Origin: Saprospiraceae bacterium
GTDB taxonomy: Bacteria; Bacteroidota; Bacteroidia; Chitinophagales; Saprospiraceae
Length of the DNA stretch: 64,000 nt
Direction: 5' to 3'
Assembly: GCA_016711125.1 (NCBI GenBank)
Contig: JADJTQ010000002.1
Span: 682,001 to 746,000, forward strand
The first letter of the stretch is position 1. Every line of letters starts with the position of its first letter. The notes beneath the pieces were generated by a model, which was not told where the DNA came from, searched no databases, and saw only the letters and a list, made by a program, of their open reading frames with translations. The position numbers and the translations under genes are program-made. Positions 9,288 to 20,403 of this stretch are shown piece after piece.

Positions 9288-10056
9288 TACAGTCAGCCGG
9301 CTTTATTTGGGTAAGATAAATTTTGACGGTATCACCCGTGTAAACGCGGCTTTCGGGAGACGGTACCTGATTGTATACATATGCGGCATCAATATTCTTT
9401 ACCGTGTTATCTTTGATTTCATCACCAATGATCAGATTTAAAGTTTGCATCTGAAAAGCAGCTTCGTCATAGGACTTGCATGACAAATCGGGCATACTCA
9501 AGGAACCACCGGTTTCTTTCGAAAGGATCATTTCCAGGGTTCCTCCCTTGTCTATCAATACATCATCCTTACGAACATCAGTACTGACAATGGTCTGCCC
9601 ATCATAAATCACTTCAAGAATATGTTCGGGGGCACCAGCGTCGTATTTACGGCCGACAATTTTTGTGTTGATTTCAAAACCCTGTTTCAATTCTTTAGTT
9701 TTACGTTCGTAGCTTTTGCCATATAAGACCGGCAATCGACCTAACGGTATCTGATCAGCGGAATGTTTGGAAACTGTAACGTAAATCTTTCGCTTCTGTT
9801 TCACCTGACTATCAGGTTTCGGATTCTGATCGATGATCACGCCACCCTCTTTACCAACCATAAAGACCGAATCAACCACTTTGATCTCAAAGGAATTTTT
9901 ATGGGCATCTTTAGCAGCAACTTCTACCGTCTGTCCGATATAGTCCGGGAGTTCCAGAGACTGGCCATGGTGGGTATACCATCGTAAAAATAATATGACG
10001 ACGAGTAAAACTCCCAAAAGAAAAAGGGCAATTAAGCCAAGATTTCTCCAGAACAT
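9277..10056 (-). CDS. PASTA domain membrane protein
   Basis: 259 residues. One N-terminal transmembrane helix (about 6-25, IALFLLGVLLVVILFLRW) is followed by three PASTA domains, roughly 36-104 (LPDYIGQTVEVAAKDA), 105-182 and 186-253 (MPDLSCKSYDEAAFQM ... YNQVPSP). PASTA domains in the Gram-positive serine/threonine kinases and PBPs bind peptidoglycan fragments. Here there is no kinase or transpeptidase domain, the usual form in Bacteroidota. It is likely inner-membrane anchored with the repeats in the periplasm. The downstream T9SS gene overlaps its end by 11 bases. Confidence 0.88.
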   Translation of the reverse strand: MFWRNLGLIALFLLGVLLVVILFLRWYTHHGQSLELPDYIGQTVEVAAKDAHKNSFEIKVVDSVFMVGKEGGVIIDQNPKPDSQVKQKRKIYVTVSKHSADQIPLGRLPVLYGKSYERKTKELKQGFEINTKIVGRKYDAGAPEHILEVIYDGQTIVSTDVRKDDVLIDKGGTLEMILSKETGGSLSMPDLSCKSYDEAAFQMQTLNLIIGDEIKDNTVKNIDAAYVYNQVPSPESRVYTGDTVKIYLTQIKPADCNEN

Positions 10057-10269
10057 GATATCAGATTATATCTAAGCCGATTAGCAATAACAGATTTTTT
10101 GGGCGTAAAACATACAGCCGTTAAAGGTAAACTTTAATTCCCTTCGCATTCATATAGTGGTAAAAGAATATGTTTATCATCCTAATTAATTGATATTTGT
10201 AACGGACCAAGTGTCCTTGACAGGAGTTACTAAATGCGTTTCTATCTTTACTTAGTTCTTTGAATCCCG

Positions 10270-11565
10270 GTGATGAATAAAGAAATACTGCGACTCGCGA
10301 TTCCAAACATTATAAGCAACGTATCTGTGCCGCTCCTTAGTACGGTCGATACTGCTTTGATGGGCCATCTTTCGGCGGCTCATCTCGGAGCTGTCGGATT
10401 AGGAGCGATGGTTTTTAATTTGATTTATTGGAATTTTGGCTTCCTTCGAATGGGTACGACCGGAATGACAGCACAAGCATTCGGTGCCCAGCAACATCAG
10501 CAAATGGCCGGATTACTGGGTCGTTCTCTTCTTGTAGCGATAGCTATTGCTCTGCTAATCCTCATCCTTAAGTCACCCCTTGAGCATCTGGGCCTTTGGT
10601 TTTTTCAAGTGGATCACAGCCAGATCGCTTTGGTAAAGAGTTATTTTAGTATCCGGATCTGGGCAGCCCCGGCTACCTTGGCATCCTATGTGGTTTTTGG
10701 TTGGTTTTTTGGGATGCAAAATGCCGTCTATCCCCTGGTGCTTGCTATCGTAGTTAATCTTATCAATGTCGTGCTCAGCTATGTACTTATCCAATATTTC
10801 AACATGGGAATTGCCGGCGCAGCCTGGGGTACCGTAGTCGCTCAATATAGCGGTGTGATTGTCGCGGCACTCATTTTGAGATTTCGCTATCGTCTTTATT
10901 TGCAAGATATGTTCAAAGGCCTTTTTGCCGAGACTGCAGGATTGGTTGAGTTTTTTGCCATCAACCGGGATCTATTCATTCGCACGTTGAGTCTGACCTT
11001 TGCCTTCGCATTCTTTTATCGCCAATCTTCCATCGCAGGCGCCACAATCCTGGCAGTCAATGTAATCTTACTCCAGTTGATCAACTGGATGTCTTACGGC
11101 ATTGACGGATTTGCCTATGCAGCCGAAAGTCTGGTAGGTAAATACAAAGGGTCACAAAACCAACAGGAAGGTAATAAGGCAATCAGGCTGGTAATGCTTT
11201 GGGGTCTGACACTTGCTCTATTTTTCAGTGTACTTTATTTGATTTGGAGTGTTCCTATTTTCAGGATCTTTACCAATCAAGTGCTGGTCATTGAAGCTGC
11301 GAGACCATTCTTGTGGTATATGGCAGCCTTTCCCTTGGCTGGATTCATCTGCTACATTTGGGATGGAATTTACATTGGACTTACCGCATCAGTCACCATG
11401 CGCAATGCGATGTTGGTTTCTCTGGCGCTTTATCTGGGCACTTACTTCGCTTTTCGCAACATCTGGCCAGTACATGGATTGTGGATAGCCCTGTTGCTTT
11501 TTCTTCTGTTCCGGGGGCTGATTCAAAGTCTATATTTTCGTAAGTACGGCTGGGCCATCAGGTAA
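10270..11565 (+). CDS. MATE family efflux transporter (DinF-like)
   Basis: 431 residues with 12 hydrophobic segments. The N terminus LAIPNIISNVSVPLLSTVDTALMGHL is the classic MATE opening, and GTTGMTAQAFGAQ lies in the second helix region. The second half repeats the pattern (YGIDGFAYAAESLVGKYKG). The length and the FAYAAESLVG motif fit the DinF-like subfamily of Na+- or H+-coupled multidrug exporters. It has no partner genes and faces away from the PASTA gene. The downstream neighbour is convergent, with only 29 bases between stops. Confidence 0.92.
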   Translation: MMNKEILRLAIPNIISNVSVPLLSTVDTALMGHLSAAHLGAVGLGAMVFNLIYWNFGFLRMGTTGMTAQAFGAQQHQQMAGLLGRSLLVAIAIALLILILKSPLEHLGLWFFQVDHSQIALVKSYFSIRIWAAPATLASYVVFGWFFGMQNAVYPLVLAIVVNLINVVLSYVLIQYFNMGIAGAAWGTVVAQYSGVIVAALILRFRYRLYLQDMFKGLFAETAGLVEFFAINRDLFIRTLSLTFAFAFFYRQSSIAGATILAVNVILLQLINWMSYGIDGFAYAAESLVGKYKGSQNQQEGNKAIRLVMLWGLTLALFFSVLYLIWSVPIFRIFTNQVLVIEAARPFLWYMAAFPLAGFICYIWDGIYIGLTASVTMRNAMLVSLALYLGTYFAFRNIWPVHGLWIALLLFLLFRGLIQSLYFRKYGWAIR

Positions 11566-11594
11566 ACCGTGCTCCTGCAAAAGTGTCTGTATTG

Positions 11595-13238
11595 TCACCT
11601 GGTTTTCACAAATTTGACCCATTCCAGTGTTTTGCTCCCGGCAATTTTTGCAAAATAGAATCCCGGAGGTAGATGAGCTATCGATATAGCAGAGGTTTTT
11701 TGATCGCTCGCTACGATCACACCCTGGTCATTAATGATCTGCACATATGCAGCCACGACATCCTCAGAAGATCGAAGATAAAGCACTTCATTGGCGGGAT
11801 TTGGAAAGACCGACCAGCGTTGGTCAAAGGTTTTGATTAATTGGTCATCGACTACTTGGATGATTGCGAGTTCATCAGCTGACAATTGGGTAAGATCTAC
11901 AGTACCACCATGGAGAAATACGATCATTTTCATTTGTCTGTTCAGACTAAACTGATTACTAATCACGGCTTTATCCGTAAATGATAGATGTGCACCGGGA
12001 GCAAGGTGCACATGAATGTTTTTAGACTCCCTTTCTCCCTTGAGCTCATGCATTTGCACTTCCAAATCAATCATCAGTGATGCATTTTCCCTTACCATGA
12101 TCTCCGACCCATTTCTCAAGGCCAGGATTCCAGCACCATGGTTGCCGAGCACCGTTTTTGTATCGATATCAACAATCAGTTTTGAGCCATTGCTAAATTG
12201 CAAACAAGCATCCGGATGATAAAAATTCACGTTTCCTTCCCTGAATGTCAAATTGCCTCCGTCCTCAAAGATCGTTTCCGCAGGATTGTATAAACAAAAA
12301 GTACCACCGTAATTCAAGCTATAGCTGATCACATGCCGCAAGCTATCTAAACCTTCAATCAGACCTCCTCTTAATTGTGCATAGGATTGGAAGAGCAATG
12401 CTCCATAAACATCGATTATAATTTCTTGCCGGGTCGGTTTGTTTACCATAAGATTCAGATCCTCATAGTAAATATGATCTACTGAGGGATAATGTAAGGA
12501 GTCACGATATAGTACCAACTGACTCATGGACCCGTCATTGGTCAAGGCATAGGATGGTATCTCATAAGCATCAGGCCTAAAATATTTTTCATCAATAATT
12601 GTCTCAGTCACAATCCCTTGCTGGGGTGCCACCCTAAATGAAAGAGATATATAGAAAAGTTCTGATTGAGCACCTTCTCGCTTGAATTGAAAAACAAATT
12701 CTTTGAGTCTAGATGTTTCAAACCCGTCGGTAGCAATGCAGAGTTCAAAAAAATGATCTTCTTTTTTTGGAGCCCAAATTTCATGAGTAGTTTTGCCACT
12801 GTAGGTGCTATCCGGAATTTCAAATTGAACCAAGATGCCACTACAGGTGCGGTCCTCACACTGATCGCTATAACCAAAAGAGTTTGGAAAATAGGCATCA
12901 GCGACAATTCCATAGATCGTATTTTTTTGCATGAGAATGGTCGAGTCTGTCAGATAGCGCAGGAAGATATTTTTATCAAGATTAAAGTTGAAATCAGATA
13001 CCATGCTGCGACCATACTGACCACTGCTAAACTGGTAACAAATAGTCGTATCGCGGATCCCATTCCATAAATCATTGTCGGTTTGATACAGCTCCCAGTA
13101 TCGGGGTACAATGGATATACCTCCAGAGGTACAGGCAAAGGTATCAACCTCTAGCAGGTTAATATTTTGCAAGAGCTCATCCTGAGCAAACGCACCTAGG
13201 TGACCAACTAGTAGCAGAGATAGGATTAAAGATTTCAT
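11595..13238 (-). CDS. Secreted protein with T9SS C-terminal tail
   Basis: 547 residues with an N-terminal signal peptide (LILSLLLVGHLGAFA, cut near residue 18). No enzyme motif is recognised. The centre is beta-rich, and residues 300-400 contain short repeated strand patterns (LTFREGNVNFYHPDACLQFSNGS) that suggest a right-handed beta-helix. The last 70 residues form a T9SS sorting domain: WSVFPNPANEVLYLRSSED ... PPGFYFAKIAG. It is exported across the outer membrane by the type IX system. It stands alone between two plus-strand genes. Confidence 0.85.
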   Translation of the reverse strand: MKSLILSLLLVGHLGAFAQDELLQNINLLEVDTFACTSGGISIVPRYWELYQTDNDLWNGIRDTTICYQFSSGQYGRSMVSDFNFNLDKNIFLRYLTDSTILMQKNTIYGIVADAYFPNSFGYSDQCEDRTCSGILVQFEIPDSTYSGKTTHEIWAPKKEDHFFELCIATDGFETSRLKEFVFQFKREGAQSELFYISLSFRVAPQQGIVTETIIDEKYFRPDAYEIPSYALTNDGSMSQLVLYRDSLHYPSVDHIYYEDLNLMVNKPTRQEIIIDVYGALLFQSYAQLRGGLIEGLDSLRHVISYSLNYGGTFCLYNPAETIFEDGGNLTFREGNVNFYHPDACLQFSNGSKLIVDIDTKTVLGNHGAGILALRNGSEIMVRENASLMIDLEVQMHELKGERESKNIHVHLAPGAHLSFTDKAVISNQFSLNRQMKMIVFLHGGTVDLTQLSADELAIIQVVDDQLIKTFDQRWSVFPNPANEVLYLRSSEDVVAAYVQIINDQGVIVASDQKTSAISIAHLPPGFYFAKIAGSKTLEWVKFVKTR

Positions 13239-13439
13239 GCTTAAAATTATAACAATGGAATATCTCTGTCAAGAGGAATTTTCATATAAATAAAGTTTAC
13301 AATATTTGGATCGGTACAGGCCGGTGTCGTACCTTTGGCACTCCCACTCGAATCGAGTTGTTACGACGCCAAATAGTCAAAAGGGGTTGTCAATCATTCG
13401 GAAACATTGTTTGTTTACCATACACTAAGCCTAAGTAAT

Positions 13440-16400
13440 ATGCCAGATTTTTTACACCTGCACTGCCATACTCAATACTCCCTGCTTGATGGGGCTTCAC
13501 GGATCGAAACCTTGATGGATAAGGCGGTGGCCGATGGGCATAAAGGTGTGGCATTGACCGATCATGGCAATATGTATGGTGCCTTTAAGTTTGTCAACGA
13601 AGCCCATAAACGGAAACTAAAACCCATCGTCGGATGTGAATTTTACCTGGTTGAAGACCGGCATGTTAAGAGCTTTTCCCGTAAACAGGGAGAGAAAGAT
13701 CGTCGTCATCACCAATTACTGCTAGCCAAAGATGAAGCGGGTTACCGCAATTTGTCAAAACTGTGTTCTCTGGGATTTATTGAGGGGCTATATGGAGAAT
13801 ATCCGCGTATCGATAAGGAGCTGTTAGTGCAGTACCATGAGGGGCTAATAGCTACCAGTTGTTGCCTGGCGGCCGAAATACCGGCGACCATTTTAGAGGG
13901 AGATTTGGTCAAAGCTGAAGAACATGTTAAGTGGTGGCTCGACCTATTTGGTGAAGATTACTACATCGAGTTGCAACGACACCGGGGTCTGGAAGACATT
14001 GATGGGAGAGGAAAAAGTCAGGAAGACGTCAACCAGGTTTTGTTAGGGTTTGCCAAAAAATACAATATCAAGATCATTGCAACAAACGATGCCCACTACG
14101 TGGAAGAGCAAGATTGGAGACCTCACGACATTTTGCTTTGTATCAATACCGGAAGCAAATTGGACGACACTAAACGCTTCAAATTTAGTAGCTCCGATTA
14201 TTTCTTCAAGACAAAAAATGAGATGGCAAATCTATTTCCCGATTTGCCCGAAGCACTGGATAATACACTTGAGATTTTTGATAAGATAAAACCACTCAAC
14301 CTAAAACGTGATGTATTATTGCCCGCTTTTCCCTTGCCTAGTGGCTTTAAGACACAAGACGACTACCTTCGGCACCTGACTTTTGTCGGGGCAGCAAAGC
14401 GATATGGAAGTATAGATGCTAAGATCGAAGAACGTCTAAATTTTGAATTGGAGGTTATCCGGCAATCTGGGTATCCCGGTTACTTCCTGATCGTACAGGA
14501 TCTGACATCTTCAGCCAGAGAGATGGGTGTAAGTGTTGGGCCAGGTCGTGGCTCAGCTGCGGGGTCGGCGGTGGCCTATTGTCTGGCTATAACCAACATT
14601 GATCCCATTAAGTATGACCTGCTTTTTGAGCGATTTCTCAATCCTGAAAGGGTGTCGATGCCCGATATCGATATTGACTTTGACGATGAAGGAAGATCGA
14701 AAGTGATCGATTACGTAGTCGAAAAGTATGGGCGCAATCAAGTGGCTCAAATTATTACTTACGGTTCCATGGCCGCCAAGATGTCCATCCGTGACGTTGG
14801 GAGGGTTTTAAATTTGGAATTGAAAGAGGTCGATAAAATATCCAAGTCATTTCCACAACAATTAGGCCTTAGCCTTCAACAAGTGTTAGGATCGGGGGTC
14901 TTGATAAAAGCCTGAGAGATTCACTCAACTCAGATGATCTAGAAAGGGCAGAAAAGATCATTGCATTGTCAAAGCAGGATGACCTGATCGGACTTACCCT
15001 ACGTACCGCCAAAGAATTGGAAGGCAACATTCGCAATACCGGTCTGCATGCGTGCGGTGTCATCATCACACCTGGTGATATCAGTGATTATATTCCAGTA
15101 GCCACAGCTAAAGACACAGACCTGCTTGTTACCCAATTTGACAATAGCTCGGTCGAATCAGCCGGACTACTCAAAATGGACTTTCTCGGCCTTAAAACCC
15201 TAAGCATCATCAAAGATGCGGTCGCGTTGGTGAAGCAACGGCACCAAATCGAGCTCGACATGGATGCAGTACCCCTTGATGACGGAAAAACCTTTGAGCT
15301 CTTTCAGCGGGGAGATACCATTGCGATTTTCCAGTATGAGTCGCCGGGCATGCAAAAACACTTAAAAAATCTCAAGCCGAATAAGTTTGAAGATCTCATT
15401 GCGATGAATGCGCTGTACAGACCCGGGCCTCTTCAATATATACCTAATTTCATCGCCCGAAAACTCGGCAAGGAGACCATTGCATATGACCTTCCGGTAA
15501 TGGAAGAAATTCTCTCCGAGACTTACGGCATTACGGTATATCAGGAGCAGGTCATGTTGCTTTCTCAAAAGTTGGCAGGGTTTTCAAAAGGCCAGGCCGA
15601 TGCTTTGAGAAAAGGAATGGGTAAAAAGAAAAAAGAAATCATTGATGAACTCTACCCCATCTTTCTAGAAGGATGTCTGAGCAGTGGGCATCCAAAAGAG
15701 GCAGTTGACAAGATCTGGAATGACTGGCAGGCTTTTGCGTCCTATGCCTTTAATAAATCGCACAGTACATGTTATGCTTTTGTCGCTTTTCAGACCGCTT
15801 ACCTCAAAGCACACTATCCGGCCGAATTTATGGCCTCGGTACTTACCCACAACAAAAACGACATCACCAAGCTCAATTTCTTTTTAAGGGAGTGTAAGGC
15901 TTTATCCCTGAGTGTGCAATTACCTGATGTGAATGAAAGTGGGATTAATTTTAGTGTCAACGCTATGGGTCAGATCCGGATAGGTCTTTCGGCAATGAAA
16001 AATGTGGGTGAAGGAGCGGTTGAAGAACTCATCCGGGAGCGTGAAGCCAACGGCCCATTTTTATCATTTCTCGATATGATGAGGCGCTGCAGCCTTCGGG
16101 TCCTTAATAAAAAAAGTTTTGAAAACATGATCATGGGGGGTGCTCTGGATTGCTTTAGCGAGGTCATCCGAGCCCAGTACTTTGCTACTTCTGACAAGTA
16201 TGAAACTTTTGTCGAACACGCACTTAAATACGGCAATGCTTTTCAGCAACAGATTGAAGAAAATGCCATCAGTCTGTTTGGAGACACTGACGAGGTACTG
16301 ATACCCGAACCTAACATACCGGAGGCCGAGCCCTGGTTGATGATGGACCAGTTGAACCGGGAAAAGGAAATTATTGGTATTTATGTAAGTGGTCACCCGC

Positions 16401-16969
16401 TTGACTCCTACAAGCTCGAGCTAGAAAATTACATCAATTGTGAATTAATCCATTTTGACCGGGTCCAGGCTAGCGGACGACAACTCAAAGTAGCAGGCAT
16501 TATTACCCAGGCCATGCATGGAGTTAATCAGCGAGGCAATGGCTATTGCCGGTTTACCTTACAAGATTATAATGGCTCGATCGAACTGTACCTGAGTCAG
16601 GATATGTACATGAAGTATCGCGGGCACATCGAAGTAGGTCAGGTGGTCTATGTAGACGGCATCTTTAAAAGCCGGTACCAATCTGACGAACTATATTTCG
16701 AGCCGCAGTCGGTCCGGCTTCTGGCTACTCTCGGTGACGAAATGACCAGGTCGATCACCCTGAAGATTCCCTTGCGATTAATCACTCAAGCATTTGAAAA
16801 AACTTTAGACAGACTTTGTCTCGAATGCAAAGGCAAACATCATCTCCGTATGGTAGTGTTTGATGAGGAAGTGCAGATTCCCTTTCTAGCCGAAAAGCGC
16901 AAAGTACAGGTCGACAGCAGACTCCTTAACGAACTTGAAAGAATTGGGGTCCCTTACAAACTAAATTGA
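13440..16969 (+). CDS. dnaE: DNA polymerase III alpha subunit, one apparent frameshift
   Basis: About 1176 residues once one G is added to the G5 run at 14894-14898. Otherwise the frame stops at 14915 and resumes in the next frame. The replicative polymerase contains a PHP domain (FLHLHCHTQYSLLDG), palm catalytic Asp residues in PDIDIDF and in KMDFLGL, the polymerase motif GPGRGSAAGS, and a C-terminal OB fold (LKVAGIITQAMHG ... GYCRFTLQDYNG) preceded by VSGHPLD. The ATG at 13440 is preferred over the TTG 33 bases upstream because DnaE proteins begin (M)xDFxHLHxHTQYS. An organism cannot lose this gene, so the break is almost surely a sequence error. Confidence 0.95.
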
Positions 16970-17107
16970 CCAAGGTTGACAATTTTACCTCAAAATTGCT
17001 TCTGATTCAGACGGAATTTTTGCCTGGAATAGCAATATTTTTTTCTTAAGTTCAAATAGAAACGAACCAATCTCGTTATCATTTGATGATTTTAATAGCA
17101 TAATCGA

Positions 17108-17587
17108 ATGGTTAGAATATACCTGCTAAACCTGTTATTTTTTATTTCGACCGGCACCTTTGCCCAAAACACCAATTTACCGGTTTATGATTTTGATGGC
17201 TTTCAACCCTACTTGCAAAAAAATAATGACACCATTTATGTAATTAATTTCTGGGCCACCTGGTGTAAGCCTTGTCTTGAGGAGCTCCCCTTTATCGAAC
17301 AAATACATAATGATCAATTTACAGATCCGGTTAAAGTGGTTTTAGTGAGTCTTGATTTTAAAAATCAGATCGATAGTAAGTTAATTCCCTTTTTAAAGCA
17401 ACGAGCTTTAAAATCAGATGTAGTCGTGCTTGATGATCCGGATGCCAATTCCTGGATAGACAAGGTAGATCAGAGATGGTCCGGTGCTATCCCAGCAACA
17501 ATAATATATAAGAAAGAAAGAAAATTATTTTTTGCCGATGCTTTCGAAGACTATGAATCAATCAGAAAAACATTAGCAGACTTTTAG
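17108..17587 (+). CDS. TlpA-like periplasmic thioredoxin
   Basis: 159 residues. A signal peptide (VRIYLLNLLFFISTGTFAQ) is followed by one thioredoxin fold with the active site WCKPC (Cys53, Cys56) in the pattern FWATWCKPCLEELPFIE. A cis-Pro region lies in GAIPATIIYKK. It probably reduces disulfides in the periplasm. Only 25 bases separate it from the next thioredoxin-fold lipoprotein on the same strand, so the two are likely co-transcribed and may act together. Confidence 0.88.
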   Translation: MVRIYLLNLLFFISTGTFAQNTNLPVYDFDGFQPYLQKNNDTIYVINFWATWCKPCLEELPFIEQIHNDQFTDPVKVVLVSLDFKNQIDSKLIPFLKQRALKSDVVVLDDPDANSWIDKVDQRWSGAIPATIIYKKERKLFFADAFEDYESIRKTLADF

Positions 17588-17612
17588 TATTATTTCAATT
17601 AAATAAAGAACG

Positions 17613-18229
17613 ATGAAAAAAATTATTCTTGGTTCCATTCTGATTTTGCTGGCTGTAGTTGTAATGGCCCTGAAAAACTCTCTCAGATCGCCTACGAAAT
17701 CGGTGAGCAGGTTGACGATTTTAGATTGCAGAATATCGATGAAAACTGGATTTCTTTAAGTGATTATATGGGCGAACAAGGGACTATCCTAATTTTTACC
17801 TGCAACACCTGCCCCTATGCCCAAATGTATGAAGACCGGATCATCGGTATGCATGAGAGGTTTTCAAAAAAAGGTTTTCCGGTTTTGGCAATTAACCCTA
17901 ATGATGTAATACAGAAACCAGGAGATAACTTTGAAAACATGAAAAAAAGATCAGAACAAAAGACTTATTCATTTCCTTATTTGCTCGATGCAGATCAAGA
18001 AGTTTACCCAAGATTTGGGGCAACGAATACACCACAGGTTTTTTTGGTAGGATCTGACATGCGGCTACGGTATAGTGGTGCTATTGACGATAATCCACAG
18101 GATGCGACTGCAGTAAAAATGAATTATGTCGAGAATGCCGTGCAGGCATTAATGGCTGACGAAGATCCCGAACCTTCCAGAACCAAAGCAATAGGTTGTG
18201 GTATCAAGGCTAAAAAGAAGGAGGGATAG
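17613..18229 (+). CDS. Peroxiredoxin-like/thioredoxin-fold lipoprotein, one apparent frameshift
   Basis: About 205 residues if one T is added to T4 at 17644-17647. The gene then starts at the ATG at 17613 with MKKIILGSILIFAGC, a clean lipobox (FAGC). Without the correction the frame opens only inside the domain at 17726. The domain holds FTCNTCPYAQMYEDRI (CxxC site), YPRFGATNTPQVFLV (cis-Pro) and a basic tail. It fits the PRX_like1 group of redoxins. It is a likely periplasm-facing lipoprotein working with the TlpA-like protein just upstream. Confidence 0.82.
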
Positions 18230-18339
18230 TGGTTCAACACGGTACTGATGGACTGGAACCCCGATTAAGGAAATTAAGCACCTTTTATTTTTCCTGACGT
18301 TGTGGCTCACACTATCTAATCAAAAGGTCAGAAAAGGGA

Positions 18340-18378
18340 AAAAGGGTATTTACCATACTAAAATGTAAATACCCTTTT
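18340..18378. terminator. Two-way terminator hairpin
   Basis: A perfect 14-bp stem (18340-18353 with 18365-18378, core AGGGTATTTAC) closes an 11-base loop. T4 follows on the plus strand and a longer T run on the minus strand. It lies between the convergent redoxin and lipoprotein genes. Confidence 0.85.
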
Positions 18379-18402
18379 GTCGACAACGGATTGACCTTAT
18401 GG

Positions 18403-18939
18403 CTATTTCACTACGGAAGCAAGCAAACCGGTCAAATCTGAGTGGTTACTCATTATGCCAGATTTTACTGTTTCAAGTGTTTGTTTAAACTGGTCTAGTT
18501 TACCATTTGAGTCAGTCACAAATTGGCTCAAATCAGCCACATCAGTCAGAGTGGTAGCACCAAAAGTTTGAGTGCTAATGCTTTCTTTCAATGTATTGAC
18601 CATGGAAGATTTAGCAGTCCATTGGTCGAGAAAACCACCAAAATCATTGGTCAATTGAGAAAGTTGGCTACCAACTCCCATCAAACCATTTTTGGCTCCG
18701 GTGATTTTGTCTTGCTGCTCTACCGGCAATTTGCTAAATGCCATCGAGTCAATACTCAGTGAAGAAATCTTTTGAGTGTAATCAGCATTGGCTTCATTCA
18801 ACATGTTTGAAAAACCTGTCGACGCTTCGGATGTTAAATCCCAATTTGAAGCCAATTCATTGATTGCAGTGATTTCCTTATCAAAGGATTTGCAAGACAT
18901 TAAAAGGGTTAAAGTCAAAAACAAAAAGATGTTTTTCAT
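18403..18939 (-). CDS. Helical lipoprotein, unknown function
   Basis: 178 residues. It has a short signal sequence with lipobox LLMSC (Cys16). The remainder is Ser/Thr/Leu/Lys rich and predicted helical, with heptad-like stretches (ITGAKNGLMGVGSQLSQL, LDQFKQTLETVKSGI) suggesting a helical bundle or coiled coil. I do not recognise the family. It resembles small Bacteroidota lipoproteins of Lpp-like or bundle type only in general form. It is monocistronic with its own -7 box and a shared terminator. Confidence 0.75.
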   Translation of the reverse strand: MKNIFLFLTLTLLMSCKSFDKEITAINELASNWDLTSEASTGFSNMLNEANADYTQKISSLSIDSMAFSKLPVEQQDKITGAKNGLMGVGSQLSQLTNDFGGFLDQWTAKSSMVNTLKESISTQTFGATTLTDVADLSQFVTDSNGKLDQFKQTLETVKSGIMSNHSDLTGLLASVVK

Positions 18940-18964
18940 AGAACTGAATATATTTAATTTAGCG

Positions 18965-18972
18965 CAAAATTA
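18965..18972 (-). promoter_or_regulatory. Bacteroidota -7 box for the helical lipoprotein gene
   Basis: On the minus strand this reads TAATTTTG (TAnnTTTG), 25 bases before the ATG at 18939. No clear -33 TTTG is seen at the usual distance. Confidence 0.45.
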
Positions 18973-19097
18973 GATACGGTGTATGTGCCTCGTATCTTTT
19001 TTTTCCTTTTTATTTTTTAGACTGGTAAAACCGGGATGAAAACCGGGTTGCACGAGGATCTTGCATGCCCTCTTAACCGGCAAAAGGCAGCTGTTTT

Positions 19098-19847
19098 TTA
19101 TGAAATGGCCTTTTTCATTTGCCTGATTTCATTTTTTTGGCTTTCCCATTTGGTTAAAACCGGTAGATTATTGATGTAAGTCAATCCGATGTTATCGAAA
19201 TTTGACAGACTATACTCACCCTTGGCCGAACCATGTATCTCCCGGCACCCCGTTTCCGACAAAATCTGAGCAATATTGGTGGCATTTACTCCTGCCCCAG
19301 GCATGATCACCAGTTGAGATCCTGCAATATGTTCTACCATCTTGCTGATCACCTTTCTTCCTTGCCAGGCAGTGACGGACTGTCCGGAAGTCAATACCCG
19401 GTCAAATCCAACATCACGCAGTAGATCAAGGGCCTCTAATACATTTGTGCACACATCAATAGCCCGGTGAAAAGTAAGATCAAGATCACCTGAAACCTCC
19501 TTGATTTTCCGGATTTGGTCACTATGGATCAAACCATCTCGAGTGAGACATCCAATCACCACCCCAACTACATTCGAATCCCGGCAGATTTCGACCATAC
19601 GTAACATCGTTTTAAATTCATAAGAGTCGTACACAAAGTCACCCAGTCTCGGTCGAATCAAGACGTGTACCGGTAAAGATATACTCTCCATGACGAGATT
19701 CAAGAGCCCGGGATCAGGACTCAGGCCACCGGTCTGCAGTGCTGTGCATAGTTCGATCCGATCGGCACCCCCTTCCTCGGCAGCCAGAGCGGATTGGAAA
19801 GAGTGGACGGCGATCTCTAAAATATTTTCGGTTGCAAGCAATTTCAT
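19098..19847 (-). CDS. cutC: CutC family protein
   Basis: 249 residues forming one TIM barrel. The signatures are AAEEGGADRIELCTALQTGGLSPD near the start, VHVLIRPRLGDFVY, LTFHRAIDVC, and VMPGAGVNATNI with EIHGSAKG near the end. CutC was named for copper homeostasis in E. coli, but that role is disputed and the reaction is unknown. The start codon is only 11 bases from the start of the divergent lipoprotein gene, so its promoter must overlap coding sequence. A 14-residue N-terminal extension precedes the usual start of the domain. Confidence 0.92.
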   Translation of the reverse strand: MKLLATENILEIAVHSFQSALAAEEGGADRIELCTALQTGGLSPDPGLLNLVMESISLPVHVLIRPRLGDFVYDSYEFKTMLRMVEICRDSNVVGVVIGCLTRDGLIHSDQIRKIKEVSGDLDLTFHRAIDVCTNVLEALDLLRDVGFDRVLTSGQSVTAWQGRKVISKMVEHIAGSQLVIMPGAGVNATNIAQILSETGCREIHGSAKGEYSLSNFDNIGLTYINNLPVLTKWESQKNEIRQMKKAIS

Positions 19848-19858
19848 ATCTTTCTCCC

Positions 19859-20352
19859 ATGAATCTGGCTAAGCTAATTAAAAGTCTTTGTTTGTTTGGG
19901 ATTTGCACCTTTGTGGCATGTAAATCGGGGCAGGATGATTTTAATCTATCTGAAAAGGATCTTCTTGAATATGGGATTCCGATTACTATCCTGGTGCCAG
20001 ATAGCGCTAAGATCAAATCTATGGATTGGGGCATCCAAAAGATGTTTCTATCGGTGGTATCCCGGGTTACAGCCTGCAAATCTTCAGTTCGAAAGCAAGC
20101 ACCCATGAGCTGACTGTTGCCATAAAGGACCTTAAGCAGACGGTAGAAGATGGGGTTTACTTCTCGAAGTTTGTGTTGGAAGAACCTGACGGATTTATTT
20201 TTGAAATGATGATAGATACTTTAATCAACTATGACTTCCGGCATCTCAAGATTCAGGGTGACAATGAATATCTCTTCCAGGCTGGGATGTCTGATTCATT
20301 TACTCAAAAGGAAGCCGAAAGACTTTATCAGATCGCTAAATCGGCCAAATAA
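19859..20352 (+). CDS. Lipoprotein, unknown function, one apparent frameshift
   Basis: About 165 residues if one A is added to A4 at 20037-20040. Without this, an N-terminal piece ends at 20113 and a second frame opens at 20026. It starts MNLAKLIKSLCLFGICTFVACKSG, a signal sequence with lipobox FVAC. The mature part (DDFNLSEKDLLEYGIPITILVPDSA ... GFIFEMMIDTLINYDFRHLKIQG) looks globular and alpha/beta but belongs to no family I know. It is divergent from cutC with only 11 bases between start codons. It is followed by sodA on the same strand after 135 bases. Confidence 0.7.
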
Positions 20353-20403
20353 TGCCGTAAAGGCTTATCTGGTCAGGATAATCTACATCACAGCGAACAT
20401 TCT

